DNA of 13,008 bases from JAZNBI01 sp045586995 (GTDB taxonomy: Bacteria; Bacillota; Clostridia; Oscillospirales; CAG-272): positions 1 through 13,008 of the forward strand of contig JAZNBI010000075.1 in the NCBI GenBank assembly GCA_045586995.1, read 5' to 3'. The notes below the pieces were generated by a model. It did not search any database, was not told the DNA's origin, and saw only the letters and a program-made list of their open reading frames with translations. Numbering within the stretch: position 1 is the first letter of the stretch; each line of letters opens with the position of its first letter. A program made the translations under genes and the position numbers. Shown one piece after another: positions 6,560 through 13,008 of this stretch.

Positions 6560-7243
6560 ATGGGGTTCGGAATACTGTTTATTGGTTATTTTATAACGTT
6601 TGTAATGTCCTCAACGCTTTATGGCTATGTGTTTAAGCTTATAGGATACTTTATGATGATGTCCGCGGTAGGAAAGCTGAATTTGTACAATACGAATTTC
6701 AAGCGATGCGCATATCCGCTTTTGCCTTTGTTTATTTTCGCTATGTATGAAGCGTTTGCGGATATATACGGATATTTTTCGGGATCGGATACGTTTGTGA
6801 TTTCAGATAAGATTTCGCAGGTGTCTTTATACGCCGTACCGCTTTTGCTTGCGCTTTTTCATATATTTCTTACGCTGGCAATTTTTGATATAGCACGCCA
6901 AACCGAGTTAAAAAACATTCAATCGTCGATTATTACCGACTTTGTGTTTTTTGCGCTCTATTTCATATTGTATTATTTAACGCTTGCAATAGCTCCGCAA
7001 CAAAAATTCTTAATAATGGCAATCTTTATTATCAGGTGGGCTTGGACGGTGTTGTTCCTTGTCAGTATGGCATCCTGCTACCGTAATATTTGTGACGAGA
7101 ATGATATCGATATGAAAAGAAAGCCGTCGCGGTTTGCTTTTGTTAACAAATTTTTGGACGAGCTTGACCGAAGGGAACAAGCCGGAATCGACAAGAGTGT
7201 CGAATATGTAGAAAAACAACTCAAAAAGAAAAAACGCAAATAG
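6560..7243 (+). CDS. Polytopic membrane protein of unknown function, downstream of secA
   Basis: This 227-aa protein has about five or six hydrophobic segments, near residues 3-38, 52-72, 90-110, 126-145 and 150-172. They are followed by a charged cytoplasmic-type C-terminus ending KQLKKKKRK. I recognise no family. The segment IGYFMMMSAVGKLNLYNTNF at 28-47 resembles the IGYIFMCIGISQLADLNEYF segment of the next gene in spacing and composition, suggesting the two are distant relatives. It starts with ATG one base after the secA stop, with GAGG six bases upstream and inside the secA end, so the two are probably translationally coupled. The position suggests shared transcription with secA, not a proven role in secretion. 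Confidence 0.85.
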   Translation: MGFGILFIGYFITFVMSSTLYGYVFKLIGYFMMMSAVGKLNLYNTNFKRCAYPLLPLFIFAMYEAFADIYGYFSGSDTFVISDKISQVSLYAVPLLLALFHIFLTLAIFDIARQTELKNIQSSIITDFVFFALYFILYYLTLAIAPQQKFLIMAIFIIRWAWTVLFLVSMASCYRNICDENDIDMKRKPSRFAFVNKFLDELDRREQAGIDKSVEYVEKQLKKKKRK

Positions 7244-7267
7244 AAATAGCTTTTTTAGGAGGTAACT

Positions 7268-8668
7268 ATGAAAGCACGCAAAAAAATGGGATTTACATAT
7301 ATGGCAATAGCTTTTATGTTCCTTTTTGAACCGAGTATAAGTGCTCTTGATCTGCTTCCGGATTTTATCGGATATATTTTTATGTGCATAGGTATTTCAC
7401 AATTGGCTGACCTCAATGAATATTTTGGAAGTGCATATAAAAGATTTTTTAAAATGATTTTTATTAATACTGCATCTGTTATTGCTTTGGTTCTGCTTTT
7501 CGGAATGTCTAATGCGCAGGAAAAGCCCGAAGGAACACTGCTGCTTGCTTTCGTGGCTGCCGTTTTGAATTTTATTATAGTTCTTCCGGCGTTTTTAGAC
7601 TTTTTCAACGGCTTTACCTACCTTGCCACTCGAGTCGGGGGCGAGGCGGTATTTTACCAAAAAAAACGGTTTGGAAATCAAAAAAATATTACGGACAAGC
7701 TTAGAGCTTTTACGGCATTTTTTGTGATTTCAAAAAATGCATTGGTGGTTCTTCCCGAGCTTTCGGTGTTGGTTAAAAGCACCTACAATGAAAACAGTAT
7801 GCTTAACAATCTTTATGAATTTATCGGAGTGCTCAGGTTTTTTTCGGTGACCATAGGATTGATAATAGGTATTGTTTGGCTTGTAAGAATGCTTTCGTAT
7901 CTGAAACGCTTGAATAAAGACGAAATTTTTATGAATGCCGTGCGTGATAAATACAACACCGAAATTGCGGTCAATAAAGAATTGTTTTTGCGCAGATATG
8001 TAAATTTCGCATTTATAATTTTCAGTATCGGCATTATATTGTTGCTCGATATTTATGCCGATAATTACAATTTAATGCCCGACGCATTTTGCGCGTTTTT
8101 CATCTTTTTGGGAGCTTTTATAATACGAAAATACGCAAAGAGCGCATGGATCACGTCTGCATTTTCAGCACTTTATTTCGCGGTGTCTGTGATTGCGTCG
8201 CTCGCGTCCTTGAATTTCTATGAAAACTTTCGGCTTGGCGCCGTACATCGCAACGAGGCGGCGTATAATGCATATTACAAAATGTGCACCTTCTCGCTTG
8301 CTGAGGGCTTGGCGTTTTGCTTGATGATAATATCGGTTATAATATTACTGAAAGAAATTATAGAAAAGCACACCGGTTTTTCGGCATCGCCCACATACCA
8401 ATATAATGCAAAAGAAGCGGCGGATGCTGTAAGAAGGGAATTGAAATTAAAATTGATTGCGCCGACGATCATTTCATTGTGCTCTGCTATTTTTGGAGTG
8501 CTTTATGATTATTCGAGAGTTTCGGCAAATAATATGCACTCGGAATTTCATATTGAGGAGTTTTACGGACTGATAAATATGGGACTTTCCTGCGCGGCCA
8601 TCGTGGCTTTTATATCTCTTTTTAACGTAATAAAAAAACAAATGGAATATAAATATATGATTTCGTGA
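7268..8668 (+). CDS. Polytopic membrane protein of unknown function with repeated halves
   Basis: This 466-aa protein has about ten to twelve predicted membrane segments. An N-terminal half (about 10-212) and a C-terminal half (about 244-456) are separated by a charged stretch (212-243). Each half opens with a similar element: D28-LLPD-FIGY near 28-36, and D261 with NLMPDAFCAFFIFLGA at 267-282. I do not recognise a named family. A soluble loop at about 362-396 contains AKEAADAVRRELKLK. The start is ATG at 7268, with a strong AGGAGG site at 7257-7262. It follows the 227-aa membrane protein by 24 bp, so the two probably share a transcript. Its function is unknown; no catalytic motif, ATP-binding site or signal peptide cleavage site is evident. 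Confidence 0.87.
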   Translation: MKARKKMGFTYMAIAFMFLFEPSISALDLLPDFIGYIFMCIGISQLADLNEYFGSAYKRFFKMIFINTASVIALVLLFGMSNAQEKPEGTLLLAFVAAVLNFIIVLPAFLDFFNGFTYLATRVGGEAVFYQKKRFGNQKNITDKLRAFTAFFVISKNALVVLPELSVLVKSTYNENSMLNNLYEFIGVLRFFSVTIGLIIGIVWLVRMLSYLKRLNKDEIFMNAVRDKYNTEIAVNKELFLRRYVNFAFIIFSIGIILLLDIYADNYNLMPDAFCAFFIFLGAFIIRKYAKSAWITSAFSALYFAVSVIASLASLNFYENFRLGAVHRNEAAYNAYYKMCTFSLAEGLAFCLMIISVIILLKEIIEKHTGFSASPTYQYNAKEAADAVRRELKLKLIAPTIISLCSAIFGVLYDYSRVSANNMHSEFHIEEFYGLINMGLSCAAIVAFISLFNVIKKQMEYKYMIS

Positions 8669-8675
8669 TCGGATT

Positions 8676-8957
8676 TTGAATAAAAGACGAAGTTTTGCAA
8701 ATAATTATTTTAACCCACTTAAAAAATTATGGGGAAGAAAGGAACAGCACTTTTTGTGCGGGATTTTGCAAATGCAGAAGAATAATCAAAACAATCGTCA
8801 AAATAAAATTCAGAATGACAGCGAAAACGATATAGTTGTTAACACACAAGAAAAAACAAAGAACCAGTCGAAAAATTCTAAAGACACATCCTCAAAGACA
8901 AAATCTAATACAGACCAGCTTAATAAAAACAACTACCCCTGCGACAGAGAGCAGTAA
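8676..8957 (+). CDS. Small Asn/Lys/Gln-rich disordered protein, hypothetical
   Basis: The frame is open from a TTG at 8676 (93 aa). It can also start at ATG 8772, giving a 61-aa product that begins MQKNNQNNRQNK. The 61-aa part is strongly biased to Asn, Lys, Gln, Ser, Thr and Asp, has almost no hydrophobic residues, and ends NYPCDREQ, so it would be disordered. The N-terminal extension has a different, basic-hydrophobic composition (NYFNPLKKLWGRK) and may be untranslated. The ribosome binding sites of both starts are poor; GGAAGAAAGGAA at 8732-8743 lies too far upstream of 8772 for a standard site. Low-complexity small proteins of this kind are common in Clostridia, which supports it being real, but no function can be given. 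Confidence 0.45.
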   Translation: MNKRRSFANNYFNPLKKLWGRKEQHFLCGILQMQKNNQNNRQNKIQNDSENDIVVNTQEKTKNQSKNSKDTSSKTKSNTDQLNKNNYPCDREQ

Positions 8958-8970
8958 TGTAAAATTTTGG

Positions 8971-8987
8971 GGGGCAAATTTTGCCCC
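8971..8987. promoter_or_regulatory. Short GC-capped hairpin upstream of pcrA
   Basis: GGGGCAA and TTGCCCC form a 7-bp stem with a 3-nt loop, 14 nt after the small ORF stop and 23 nt before the pcrA start. The following bases are TTGTACAT, without a real U-tract, so as an intrinsic terminator it is weak. It may stabilise or partly end the upstream message. It would not cover the pcrA AAGGA site at 9001-9005. Confidence 0.45.
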
Positions 8988-9010
8988 TTGTACATAACGA
9001 AAGGATATTT

Positions 9011-11419
9011 ATGGAGCAACTCAAGGCAAGATATCTCAAGGCAAAAAGACAATTATTTGATAAATATTATTCGGAATTAAATCAAAGTCAGCGCGATGCG
9101 GTCTTTACCGTTAACAATCCGTTGCTCGTTCTTGCAGGTGCGGGAAGCGGAAAAACCACCGTGCTCGTTCGCCGCATTGTGTTTATAATAAAATATGGAG
9201 ATGCGTATCATTCGGATTTCGTTCCGTACGGAATTACCGAGGACACGGTCGAGAAATACGAACGCGCCCTTCAATACGATAAAGAGGATATTGAGCCGTT
9301 ACTTGAGGAGTTTTCGGTTGAGCCGTGCACCCCGTGGCGAATGCTTGCCATTACATTTACAAATAAGGCGGCAAACGAGATAAAGCACCGACTTGCACTT
9401 GCGTTTGATGATGAAGAAATTTCCAAAGAGGTTTGGTCGGGTACTTTTCACTCTATTTGCTTGAGAATATTGCGTACAAATGCAGAGCGCTTGGGATACC
9501 GCGGCGGATTTACCATTTACGATACCGACGATACGAAAAAAGCTATTTCATCCTGTATGAAGGAGCTCGATATAGATGAGAAAATGCTCCCGATTAAAAG
9601 CGTTGCCAATGCGATAGGACATGCCAAGGACTATATGATCACCCCCGCAATGTTTGAAGAAGAGGCGGGAAACGATTACAGACAAAAATTGATCTCCAAA
9701 ATATATTACGCATATCAAAGGCGTCTTTTGGAATCCAACGCAATGGATTTTGACGATATCATTATGAATACCGTTACTATTCTGAGAGATTTTTCCGATG
9801 TTAGAGAGTTCTATCAGAACAAATTCAAATATGTTTGCGTTGACGAGTATCAAGATACCAACCGTGCGCAGTTTGAGCTTACCGCATTGTTATCGGGCGG
9901 ATATGATAATATTATGGTCGTGGGCGATGATGACCAAAGCATATATAAATTCCGAGGCGCTACGATAGAAAATATACTTGATTTTGACAAAAGCTTTCGC
10001 AATGCCAAGGTTATTAAGCTGGAGCAAAATTATCGCTCTACTCAAACTATACTTGACGCGGCAAATGCTATTATCAGTCATAACGAAAACAGAAAAGGGA
10101 AGATGCTTTGGACATCAAACGGAAGCGGCAATAAGATTACCGTTAAAACCTTGGACGAACAAAACAGCGAAGCGAGATATATTGTAAGCGAAATACAACG
10201 TAAGCAGTCACAAGGTGGATATCAGTTCAGAGATTTTGCAATACTTTACCGTACGAACGCTCAGTCAAACACCATAGAACGTATATTTGCCAAAAGCGGA
10301 CTCCCATATCGTATAATAGGCGGAATACGGTTTGCCGAGCGCAAGGAGATAAAGGATATCGTTGCGTATTTGCAGTTGATCAATAATCACGACGACAAGG
10401 AACGCTTGCTTCGTATTATAAATGAACCGCGAAGAAAAATAGGCGACAAGACGCTTGCGGGTATAGCAGCTCTCGCCGCCGAAGAAAACTGCTCTATGTT
10501 TGATATTATCGAGAGGGCTGATAAATACAGTGCGCTCTCGCGAAGCGCGGCAACCTTGCTTGAATTTGCAAATCTTATAAATTATTTAACGGAATTTGCA
10601 AAGAATAATACATTGAGCGCATTGGCTTATGAGTTGTTTGAAAAATCAGGATATATGCAAATGCTCAAGGCGGGTGGAGCCGAGGAAGCCGAGCGCATCG
10701 ACAATTTACAAGAATTTGTGTCGGGAATTATAGATTATCAAAATTCGTTTGGTGAGGATTCCCCGATTTTTCCCACGTTGACGGGATTCCTTGAGGAATA
10801 TATGCTTGTTGCCGACGTGGATAAATATGACGAAAGCGCCGACGCCGTTGTTCTTATGACAATACACAGCGCAAAGGGGCTTGAATTTCCCGTAGTATTC
10901 CTTCCTGGTATGGAGGACGGACTTTTTCCGGGGATACAAACTATAATGTCGACCCCCGAGGAAATGGAAGAAGAACGCCGTCTTGCGTATGTGGCGGTTA
11001 CAAGAGCAAAGAAGGAATTGTATATAACGCATACAAAATGTCGATTATTATACGGTCAAAGTCAGTATAACCCCCCGTCAAGATTTATTGGCGAGATCCC
11101 CGAATCGCTTTTGGACAAGCCGAGCATAAAGCCGTCGGTACATACATCCGAACGCTATAATTTAAATAGCAGAAATTCCGGATATGAATATAATAAACGA
11201 CTTGATTCATCGATTCTCAAAAACAATAATGCAGGGAATATACGCAAAATCAGCTCGGATAAATTTGCGGTCGGAGATGTGGTAAATCATATTTCCTTCG
11301 GAAAGGGCGAAATTATTTCAACAAAGCCCATGGGAGCAGATACGCTCTATGAGATCATTTTCGAAAAGGTCGGAACAAAGAAGCTTATGGGCTCCTATGC
11401 AAAGCTTACAAAATTATAA
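9011..11419 (+). CDS. pcrA: ATP-dependent DNA helicase PcrA (UvrD/Rep family)
   Basis: PcrA is a superfamily 1A 3'-5' helicase that acts in nucleotide excision repair, in clearing stalled replication or transcription complexes, and in removing RecA. The protein is 802 aa from ATG 9011, chosen because AAGGA lies five bases upstream; the frame opens at a TTG at 8981, inside a hairpin. Motif I AGAGSGKTT is at 42-50, motif Ia TFTNKAANE at about 115-123, motif II VDEYQDTN at 277-284, motif III GDDDQSIYKFRGA at 305-317, motif IV QNYRS at 339-343, motif V TIHSAKGLEFP at 617-627 and motif VI YVAVTRAKKEL at 660-670. The C-terminus at about 751-802 (FAVGDVVNHISFGKGEI) is the PcrA-type domain known to contact RNA polymerase, reached through a polar linker at 700-748. 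An acidic insert of about 40 residues lies between motifs I and Ia. No clear promoter of its own is seen. Confidence 0.96.
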   Translation: MEQLKARYLKAKRQLFDKYYSELNQSQRDAVFTVNNPLLVLAGAGSGKTTVLVRRIVFIIKYGDAYHSDFVPYGITEDTVEKYERALQYDKEDIEPLLEEFSVEPCTPWRMLAITFTNKAANEIKHRLALAFDDEEISKEVWSGTFHSICLRILRTNAERLGYRGGFTIYDTDDTKKAISSCMKELDIDEKMLPIKSVANAIGHAKDYMITPAMFEEEAGNDYRQKLISKIYYAYQRRLLESNAMDFDDIIMNTVTILRDFSDVREFYQNKFKYVCVDEYQDTNRAQFELTALLSGGYDNIMVVGDDDQSIYKFRGATIENILDFDKSFRNAKVIKLEQNYRSTQTILDAANAIISHNENRKGKMLWTSNGSGNKITVKTLDEQNSEARYIVSEIQRKQSQGGYQFRDFAILYRTNAQSNTIERIFAKSGLPYRIIGGIRFAERKEIKDIVAYLQLINNHDDKERLLRIINEPRRKIGDKTLAGIAALAAEENCSMFDIIERADKYSALSRSAATLLEFANLINYLTEFAKNNTLSALAYELFEKSGYMQMLKAGGAEEAERIDNLQEFVSGIIDYQNSFGEDSPIFPTLTGFLEEYMLVADVDKYDESADAVVLMTIHSAKGLEFPVVFLPGMEDGLFPGIQTIMSTPEEMEEERRLAYVAVTRAKKELYITHTKCRLLYGQSQYNPPSRFIGEIPESLLDKPSIKPSVHTSERYNLNSRNSGYEYNKRLDSSILKNNNAGNIRKISSDKFAVGDVVNHISFGKGEIISTKPMGADTLYEIIFEKVGTKKLMGSYAKLTKL

Positions 11420-11437
11420 TAAAAAATCAAAAAACTA

Positions 11438-11466
11438 TTGACCGTTTCCGAATTTGGGAATATAAT
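11438..11466 (+). promoter_or_regulatory. Promoter of the HTH regulator gene
   Basis: -35 TTGACC (11438-11443) and -10 TATAAT (11461-11466) are separated by exactly 17 bases, close to sigma-A consensus. It lies 18 bp after the pcrA stop and about 57 nt before the regulator ATG. The regulator therefore forms its own transcription unit, bounded by the terminator at 12060-12100. Confidence 0.8.
11446..11460. promoter_or_regulatory. Possible operator between -35 and -10
   Basis: TTCCGAATTTGGGAA is an imperfect 15-bp inverted repeat (TTCC-n-AA / TT-n-GGAA around one central base), filling most of the promoter spacer. A regulator dimer bound here would block RNA polymerase, so autorepression by the adjacent winged-helix protein is plausible. 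This rests on one imperfect dyad only. Confidence 0.35.
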
Positions 11467-11522
11467 AAAATAGTGATATCAGATGCTTTAATTGAAAAAC
11501 AAAAGAAAGGATATGGTAAATA

Positions 11523-12041
11523 ATGAAAGACATAAACAAAATTCTAATGAATCCGATAAGAATGAAACTGATTCAATATCTTGCAACTCACGGACAAGCA
11601 ACTCCGGGTGAGCTTTCGGAGCAGTTTTCCGAAATACCCTGTTCGTCGCTTTACCGTCACATCGGCGTTTTGGCAGATGCGAAGATTATTTATACCGTTT
11701 CCGAGGAAAAGGTTAGGGGAGCAATTGAACGCACCTATGCTTTGGGCAACGTACCGACAGAGGAGTTGAGCGGAAAAGATAAGGTTTCTCAAAATACATA
11801 TTCGTTTTTAATGGGTTTATATTCCGACTTCGCCAATTTCTTCGCAAAGCCGGATTGCGATCCGTCAAAAGAGAAATTGTTCTTGACGTCAGCGGAGTTT
11901 TATCTTGATGACGAAGAATTTTCAAGCTTTATCGATGATATTTCGGATGTTATAGAAAAATATTCTTCAGACACTCCCGATACGAGCAAGAAGATACGTA
12001 AAATTTCTATAGTTTCTTCGCCTTTATCATCTAAAGAGTAA
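11523..12041 (+). CDS. ArsR-like winged-helix transcriptional regulator
   Basis: This 172-aa protein has an N-terminal winged helix at about 3-72. It contains ILMNPIRMKLIQYLATHGQATPGELSEQF as the first helices, IPCSSLYRHIGVLADAKII as the recognition helix region, and an EEKVRGAIERTYAL wing. This is the arrangement of ArsR/HTH_20-type regulators that carry an effector or dimerisation domain behind the DNA-binding part. The C-terminal half (90-155) is acidic and probably helical. No cysteine metal-binding motif of classic ArsR sensors is seen, with only single cysteines at about 39 and 112. Related clostridial proteins often sit beside transporter genes, but none is here: pcrA lies upstream, dgt downstream. 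The start is ATG at 11523, with AAAGGA about 11 nt upstream, a rather long spacing. It has its own promoter and terminator. The target genes are unknown. Confidence 0.88.
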   Translation: MKDINKILMNPIRMKLIQYLATHGQATPGELSEQFSEIPCSSLYRHIGVLADAKIIYTVSEEKVRGAIERTYALGNVPTEELSGKDKVSQNTYSFLMGLYSDFANFFAKPDCDPSKEKLFLTSAEFYLDDEEFSSFIDDISDVIEKYSSDTPDTSKKIRKISIVSSPLSSKE

Positions 12042-12059
12042 ATTATCTTTTTAATTTTA

Positions 12060-12100
12060 AAAATTCAGGGGACCTTTCTCGGAAAGCTCCCCTGAATTTT
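12060..12100 (+). terminator. Strong intrinsic terminator after the regulator gene
   Basis: The 13-bp stem of AAAATTCAGGGGA (12060-12072) and its exact complement (12088-12100) is continued, after one C-C mismatch, by CTTTC/GAAAG with a TCG loop. The stem ends in a TTTT run on each strand, and an AT-rich stretch lies on both sides, so it could end transcription from either direction. It separates the regulator gene from dgt. Confidence 0.9.
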
Positions 12101-12325
12101 ATATTATTTAACGGACAGTTCAAAAAGTAAAAATCTCCCCGTTTATACAACATTTTACTGTCTTAATCGGTGTGATTTTTACGATAAGCGATCGATATGA
12201 GAAAAAAGTTTAATAAAAAAATAAAAATTTGTGTCAAAAAAAGTGATTTTGAAAAATATTGCGTATATTATTTTTGTAGCGACATAAATCGGTTAAAAAT
12301 TTCGATTTCAAACGGAGGTGTTTTT
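12101..12325 (+). other. AT-rich intergenic region upstream of dgt
   Basis: This 225-bp stretch must hold the dgt promoter, because a strong terminator precedes it. I find a -10-like TATATT at 12264-12269, but no good -35 at the right distance; TTGAAA at 12249-12254 is too close. No ORF, tRNA or recognised riboswitch is seen. The segment at 12177-12200 (ACGATAAGCGATCGATATGA) has several GAT/ATC repeats of unclear meaning. The dgt ribosome binding site GGAGGTG lies at 12314-12320. Confidence 0.5.
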
Positions 12326-13008
12326 GTGAATAACATTCGCGACAGTATACTTGACCGAGAAAAAAAGTCATTGTCAGAGTATGCTTTCTTGACTTCCAAT
12401 ACAAAAGGACGCGATTTTCCTTGTACTCCATGCGAAATACGTACTGAATTTCAGAGGGACCGTGACCGAATTATACATTCGCAGTCATTCAGACGGCTTA
12501 TGAATAAAACTCAGGTGTTTCTTGCTCCCGCGGGGGATCATTATCGCACTCGTCTTACTCATACGCTTGAGGTTACTCAAATAGCCAGAATAATTGCCAG
12601 AGCACTTCGGCTTAACGAGGATCTTACCGAAGCTATTGCATTAGGTCATGACCTCGGGCACACTCCGTTCGGACACGCGGGCGAGGAGGCGTTGAGAAAA
12701 TGCTATTCTCCAGACTTTGCTCACTATAAGCAAAGCTTGCGTGTGGTTGAGTGCTTGGAAAACTACGGCAAGGGACTTAATCTTACATGGGAGGTGCGCG
12801 ACGGTATCGTTAATCATACGGGAAGCTCTATGGCTTCTACGCTTGAGGGCGTTATCGTTAAATATGCAGACCGCATAGCGTACATAAATCACGACATCGA
12901 CGATGCATGCCGCGCAGGAATAATGGAGCTTTGCGATATACCGTTGGAGTTAAGAAAAATTTTAGGAGAAACTCACGGCGCTCGTATCGACACTATGGTT
13001 ATGTCAAT
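12326..13008 (+). CDS. dgt: Deoxyguanosinetriphosphate triphosphohydrolase (dGTPase), 5' part
   Basis: This enzyme splits dGTP into deoxyguanosine and triphosphate, helping to set dNTP pools. The first 227 codons are in the window and the frame runs open past the end. The HD-domain metal ligands are present: H79 (RLTHTLEV), H108 and D109 (GHDLGHTPFGHAGEE), and D182 (YADRIAYINHD). The N-terminal RTEFQRDRDRIIHSQSFRRL at about 39-58 and KTQVF at 61-65 are the family signature. The start is GTG at 12326, with GGAGGTG five bases upstream. In many Clostridia dgt is followed by dnaG and rpoD, so those genes may lie just beyond the window; this is inference. HD phosphohydrolases of the short type can prefer other dNTPs, so the substrate is the family's default assignment. 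Confidence 0.93.
   Translation, partial: MNNIRDSILDREKKSLSEYAFLTSNTKGRDFPCTPCEIRTEFQRDRDRIIHSQSFRRLMNKTQVFLAPAGDHYRTRLTHTLEVTQIARIIARALRLNEDLTEAIALGHDLGHTPFGHAGEEALRKCYSPDFAHYKQSLRVVECLENYGKGLNLTWEVRDGIVNHTGSSMASTLEGVIVKYADRIAYINHDIDDACRAGIMELCDIPLELRKILGETHGARIDTMVMS

Noticed and set aside
8752..8765. GCAC-TTTTT-GTGC hairpin as a regulator of the small ORF.
   Set aside because: Only four pairs; expected often by chance.
8981..9010. TTG start of pcrA at 8981, adding ten residues.
   Set aside because: It lies inside the 8971-8987 hairpin without a ribosome binding site, while ATG 9011 has AAGGA at good spacing.
12109..12123. CGGACAGTTCAA resembles the complement of the IS left tip (10 of 12 bases), suggesting a remnant IS end.
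   Set aside because: A 10-of-12 match is expected about once by chance in 26 kb of both strands, and nothing else of the IS is nearby.
1..13008. CRISPR arrays, tRNA or rRNA genes, prophage, toxin-antitoxin or retron-like systems.
   Set aside because: No spaced direct repeats, cloverleaf sequences, phage genes, reverse transcriptase or toxin-like pairs were found by eye on either strand.

Overview
The window looks like chromosomal DNA from a low-GC, Gram-positive, probably anaerobic bacterium of the class Clostridia. The evidence is AT-rich intergenic DNA, GGAGG-type ribosome binding sites, frequent GTG starts, a SecA with a C-terminal metal-binding tail, a PcrA rather than a UvrD-type helicase, and a dGTPase gene start of the kind that often leads a dnaG-rpoD cluster in Clostridia. 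The genus cannot be read from this sequence. Most of the window is core housekeeping DNA. I do not see a defence island, phage, CRISPR array or biosynthetic cluster, and I do not claim a new system.

Layout. (1) Positions 2-1332 hold an apparently intact IS3-family insertion sequence, with orfA and orfB on the minus strand. It has a recognisable promoter, a hairpin that would mask the orfA ribosome binding site only in read-through transcripts, and a perfect 34-bp palindrome inside orfB. (2) Positions 1353-3618, minus strand, form a tight operon trmL-mnmA-HAD phosphatase, driven by a near-consensus promoter at 3651-3679. TrmL and MnmA both modify the wobble nucleotide (position 34) of tRNAs. 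The IS lies 20 bp past the end of this operon. (3) Positions 3742-8668, plus strand, carry secA followed by two polytopic membrane proteins of unknown function, the first only 1 nt after the secA stop. The two appear to share a short membrane motif. (4) Positions 8676-11419 hold a small Asn/Lys/Gln-rich ORF and pcrA, a DNA repair and replication helicase. (5) Positions 11438-12100 form a single-gene unit for an ArsR-like winged-helix regulator, with a consensus promoter, a possible operator in the promoter spacer, and a strong terminator. (6) Positions 12326-13008 hold the 5' part of dgt (dGTPase), cut by the window end.

The points most worth a second look are the 34-bp palindrome in the transposase gene, the IS read-through control, the paired unknown membrane proteins behind secA, the cysteine pattern of MnmA, and an extra segment between helicase motifs I and Ia of PcrA.
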